Shown here: in pieces, positions 60,291 through 64,000 of the stretch | Layout: the number at the start of each line of letters is the position of its first letter | How positions within the stretch are numbered: position 1 is the first letter of the stretch | Assembly (NCBI GenBank): GCA_020205615.1 | Contig: CM035152.1 | Span: 148,790,166-148,854,165 of the forward strand | Length of the DNA: 64,000 nt | Direction of reading: 5' to 3' | DNA from: Panax quinquefolius | Lineage: Eukaryota > Streptophyta > Magnoliopsida > Apiales > Araliaceae | Notes under the pieces: model-generated | Seen by the model: the letters and a program-made list of their open reading frames with translations, nothing else | What the model was told of the DNA's origin: nothing | Databases searched by the model: none | Translations under genes and position numbers: made by a program

Positions 60291-60373
60291 GAAATGAAAG
60301 TGGTCTTTTACCTAAACTACAACTTTATTTTTATTTTTCCACAAAGAATATTAATACAAACAAATAGATCATC

Positions 60374-60414
60374 AGAATCGAGAATCGAGAATCGAGAATC
60401 GAGAATCGAGAATC
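60374..60414 (+). repeat. (AGAATCG)n tandem repeat
   Basis: Nearly six copies of AGAATCG lie in tandem. Confidence 0.95.
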
Positions 60415-60612
60415 ATTCCATCCTTCATTACAAACACAAGAGGAGATAATTAAACAAGATAAAGAGAACCAAAAGATCATATAGTATAACACTCAATTTG
60501 CAAGTTGGACTACAAAGTGAAATATATAATTATGCAAGATCTAGTATGCTAGCTAGCCAGCTACCATTTGCTATGATTATCTCGCAGAATATATATATAT
60601 ATATATATATAT

Positions 60613-60909
60613 AGAGTTCGGTTCTAGTCCGGACTCCCGGATTTTAGTACTGTCCAGACTATTTTTTTTTATTTTATTTTTAGCTTTTTTTTAAACAACT
60701 AAAAAAAAAAATTAATATTTTATGAAACTGAAATTTTTTCATAATACAGTGTTTTGTGTGTGATTTGAATACATATAACAAAACACACTCAAAACACTGT
60801 ATGATGGAAAAATTCCAGTTCCATAAAATATTAAAAAAAAATTTAGTTTAAAAAAAAGCAAAAAAAAAAATGGGTTCAGTATTTTAATCGGTCAAAGTCA
60901 GGAGTCCTG

Positions 60910-60916
<7 letters not shown>
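60613..60916. mobile_element. foldback MITE (about 300 bp)
   Basis: The two halves are imperfect inverted repeats. 'aatattttatgaaactgaaa', 'tttttcataatacagtgttt' on the left (60713-60760) faces 'aaacactgtatgatggaaaa', 'attccagttccataaaatatt' on the right (60790-60832), and 'ggactcccggattttagtact' faces 'agtattttaatcggtcaaag'. It is bounded by (AT)n on the left and (CT)n(TA)n on the right. A TA target site is possible but cannot be told apart from the repeats. Confidence 0.7.

Positions 60917-60977
<61 letters not shown>
60917..60977 (+). repeat. (CT)n(TA)n microsatellite
   Basis: About 26 bp of CT repeats are followed by about 35 bp of TA repeats at the edge of the foldback MITE. Confidence 0.95.
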
Positions 60978-60978
<1 letters not shown>

Positions 60979-61072
60979 CTGTGTAGTATATAGTCGGTTA
61001 TAACGATGATTTTTTTGGCTATAACGACGGTATAGCCTATAAAACCGCCGTCATAACAGACTGTGTACTATA
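60978..61072. mobile_element. small inverted-repeat element
   Basis: 'agtatatagtcggttataacga' and the reverse complement of 'gccgtcataacagactgtgta' pair imperfectly around a centre that itself folds ('ggctataacgacggtatagcc'). (TA)n lies on both sides. It is probably a short MITE; the superfamily is unclear. Confidence 0.45.
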
Positions 61073-62460
61073 TATATATATATATGAACTTTTTAAAACT
61101 AAATATTGTTAAGCTTGATTATATTAAGAAAAAATTACTAATATTATTGAAGTCTTAGCATTTGAAATAAGACTCAAACAACCAAATGAAGAATGTAATT
61201 TAAGACTTCTTCCAACAAAGGGTACAAAAATTTAAGAAGATTGAGGTAATCTAACTAACAATTTATTTCCTCCTTTACGTGAAATGTGTTTCTCCTTTAT
61301 TTGAAGTTTGTTTATGAGTTTATTTCGTACTCCTCTATATGAATTGAGTTGAAGATTGATTGGTTCTTGATATTTTAATAGTGATGATATACTTCATTAT
61401 GAGATTAAATAGTACTCTTCAAAAGTAGGAATTCCAGAAAAAAAAAAAAAAAAGAAGAAAAAAAGGGCATCTTAAGATTAATTATATAAAAACTTTAATG
61501 CCAAAATATCAACTTTATAACGCTTTTAAATTGCTTATAATTTTTTAAAAATTTAGTCGAACACATTATGGTAAAATTTAGTCGCTCAAAAGACGAAGTA
61601 AGAATTTAAAATCTTATAAGTGAATTGAAGTATGAAACTAAGACCTAAATATATAGTGCCTCATGTTAATACATCATTGATAATTGGAAATTCTTAACCT
61701 GATTTTAACATTGCACATTCTTAAAAAAATTAATCAATTCCATATTGTTTAAAGCAGTGAATTATACATAAGAATAAAAGAAAGATGGAAGTGAAGGCAA
61801 ACAGAAAGAATTCTAGTTATATTAAGGTAGGTAGGTTACTAACCTAGTATACCAAGATACTTTTTTGAAGCCACATTTTTTAGGGTACAATAAATTCTCA
61901 AAATGAAATCAAGTATATAATCACTGTTAGAATATTAATAATTAATTAAGTTTCACATAAAGAAAAAATACATTTTATATTAAGAGTTCTACTATATATT
62001 GCAATATATTTATGCCGGATTATAATTACGAAACTTAAATTGGTAGGAATTATAGGAGACCCCCACTTATTCGGGATCCGGTTAGGATAAAGTTTATTCT
62101 TTGATAAGTTGGTCAATCGACTAATATAATGGCGATACATAGAGTTTCGCATGCGTGTCAGCACTCTATTGGTCAATTGACCAACTTACTCAAAAATGAA
62201 CTTCATGCTAACCACTTATCTACGTAACTTGCAACAAAAAACTCAGACATAAATATTCACAATATATCATTATCCTTACATAAAAGAAGATATAAACTCA
62301 TAAAATTGAATTTGAAACCTAAGGTTGTTTTAACTATTAGGCTACCACTGTTTGAATAGACTTAATTAACATCAAAAGTTGATGAATAATTATTATAGGA
62401 AAATCTTAAGTAGGGTTCAATCAGATAATGAAAGCTTAAGGTAGGACTAAAATGGGTATA

Positions 62461-62516
<56 letters not shown>

Positions 62517-63270
62517 TAACAATTAAGGAACCGAGAACCCTAGTAAGTATGGTGGATCTGCAAGCGCACAGGGGATGTCAATTCGCTCCCCCAACTTGAA
62601 AAATTAAATATATACTTGTAAAAGACGCAATATAATCAAAACCTGAACACCATAAATATTTAATTTTCCATTCTTAGATACTGCTTTATTACTTATTCTC
62701 TTGCCCTCTGTGGAAGTGAGCTGCTGAGTCAGTAAAGTAATAAAGAATATTAATTAGGGTTCGCACCAGATACCTTAAGGGATATACCCTAATTTTATAT
62801 AATGCTTTTATTTTTGATAAAATTCAGCCATACGAATAAAAATAATATACAAAAATATTAAAGAATATAAATATTTATTTAATTTGAGATTCTTGTAGAG
62901 CACCATTATTTTAAACGCGTAAAATATTTAAATTTACATCCTCACCAAAATACATTACAATATAATATAAAATTTTAGATACATGCTCTCATACTTTTTT
63001 ATATTCTTTACATATGTAAAGTTGGATTTATCTTAAAAAAAATTCATATAATGTAAGAAAGAGATCAATATAATTGGCAAACTAGGCTGTAACTACTTGT
63101 CCGCTAATTAAATTGTTTGGCGAAACTTTTTATTTATTCTTTTACAAAATAATTTGATGAACGTTAGCACATCCTCTATGAATCATACCCCTGGACATTA
63201 TATCCCACTAGTGTATTTATTATTTTTTACTATTAATTAATTAATTTTAATGTAATATATATTTGGTAGC
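61073..63270. other. intergenic DNA upstream of MIR172
   Basis: A+T-rich and without a recognisable gene. It contains a poly(A) run at 61437-61453, an exact 13-bp inverted repeat (TAAGTTGGTCAAT at 62105-62117 and ATTGACCAACTTA at 62176-62188), and an (AT)n run at 62469-62514. Long-range promoter elements of MIR172 may lie here but none can be named. Confidence 0.6.
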
Positions 63271-63402
63271 TAAGATTGCGATCGATAACTGTTGTAGTTA
63301 CCCCATATCTCTCTTCCTCTCCTGACAAATCTTTAGGAACCAACCAATCCTTATATCCCGTATTCAATACTCATCATCCCTTCCCTTCTCTGATCTCTCT
63401 CT

Positions 63403-63410
63403 CTATAAAT
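63403..63410 (+). promoter_or_regulatory. TATA box, probable MIR172 promoter
   Basis: CTATAAAT sits in a CT-rich context (63385-63405), about 260 bp before the precursor stem. Transcription would be expected to start near 63430-63440 (CACCCCCATCACTC). A (GCTA)n run lies at about 63642-63656. Confidence 0.6.
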
Positions 63411-63663
63411 TTATTTATATATACCCTCTACACCCCCATCACTCTTCATAACATGATCCCTTTCTTATTTTTCTCCTCCTCATTTCATGCTAAATTTCTT
63501 CTTCATATTCGTTGCCATTCACCCCTTTAATGTTTTCTCTCTTGTTCCTTTACCTTTCTTTCCTGTGTCATGTCTTTTAGGGTTAGGGTTTCCTCCTTAT
63601 TATGTTGAGATCATGAACATAAAGATCTGAAGAAGATAATAGCTAGCTAGCTAGCTAATTAAC

Positions 63664-63841
63664 AGCCAGTTTTTGCAGATGGAGCATCAGCAAGATTCAC
63701 ATAAACTTTATTTTATCTAGGGCTCCGTGGGGGGTGGGTTGAGGAACTCTATTTTAGTGGTCCCTTCCTCACTTCACTTCCCTGGCCCTTTTAGTAATTG
63801 TTGTGAGAATCTTGATGATGCTGCAGCGGCAATTAATGGCT
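63664..63841 (+). ncRNA. MIR172: miR172 precursor stem-loop
   Basis: The 3' arm at 63806-63826 reads AGAATCTTGATGATG followed by CTGCAG, which is the 21-nt mature miR172 (the form ending in G). The 5' arm at 63681-63701 reads GGAGCATCAG then CAAGATTCACA, the expected passenger strand. The arms pair with a few mismatches, and the stem extends outward to AGCCA (63664-63668) and TGGCT (63837-63841). The loop is about 100 nt. miR172 represses AP2-type transcription factors (AP2, TOE, SMZ families), controlling the juvenile-to-adult change, flowering time and floral organ identity. The primary transcript probably starts near 63435 and runs past the stem; its ends and any introns are not visible. 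Which paralogue this is cannot be decided. Confidence 0.95.
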
Positions 63842-64000
63842 TTTTTCCCTTTTCTTTTTTTGTTCTAATGTACTCTTGTAAAATAATCTTTAGAGATCAA
63901 TTGTTTGCAACTTTTTATTATTCTTAATTAATATGTACATAGATCATGAGCAAAAACACATTCTTGATACTGCTGCTTTTGTTGTCTGTACTAAAATTAC

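Noticed and set aside
63276..63927. Two open frames around MIR172 as protein genes
   Set aside because: They overlap the CT-rich leader and the miR172 stem, share no recognisable domain and are better explained by the non-coding transcript.

Overview
The window is A+T-rich plant nuclear DNA, almost certainly from a flowering plant. It holds long-LTR Ty3/gypsy elements of the Del/Tekay chromovirus type, a Sirevirus-type copia end, CACTA (En/Spm) transposons with TNP2-type transposase, hAT and MITE-like elements, and one host gene, a MIR172 locus at the right edge. The species cannot be told from the sequence. About the first 58.9 kb is nested, mostly decayed transposon sequence. The last 5 kb is lower-copy intergenic DNA leading into MIR172.

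Layout. 1-1824: 3' part of a Del/Tekay-type LTR, inserted into a minus-strand gypsy gag-pol (1825-4428). 4664-12362: a plus-strand gypsy element with rearranged 5' LTR, gag, protease, RT, a foreign LTR in place of RNase H and most of integrase, the chromodomain tail, a polypurine tract and a full 3' LTR. 13814-17500: Sirevirus envelope-like ORF, multiple polypurine tracts and 3' LTR. 17501-36695: a minus-strand CACTA element (TNP2 at 23692-27181, second ORF at 22820-23461 and 19619-19793), cut by LTRs at 17501-19618 and 19794-22819 and by a gypsy element at 28929-35922. 36696-39492: a possible small hAT-like MITE, an unassigned decayed stretch and very A+T-rich DNA. 39493-44104: minus-strand gypsy LTR plus the 3' half of pol. 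44105-44797: a long foldback. 44798-58858: a second CACTA element on the plus strand, deleted internally and broken by a solo LTR (44926-47960) and an LTR element (48444-56562), each with a 5-bp target duplication. 59355-60290: a hAT-type element with a perfect 8-bp duplication. 60613-61072: foldback MITEs. 63664-63841: the miR172 precursor.

No transposon gene here looks intact; every coding region carries stops, frameshifts or deletions. The most unusual signal is in the recurring LTR family (about 2.4-3.0 kb). Downstream of the TATA box lie a conserved splice-donor-like site and arrays of short hairpins. In one hairpin type the 10-nt loop is conserved while a stem position changes as matched base pairs, which suggests a structured retrotransposon leader RNA.
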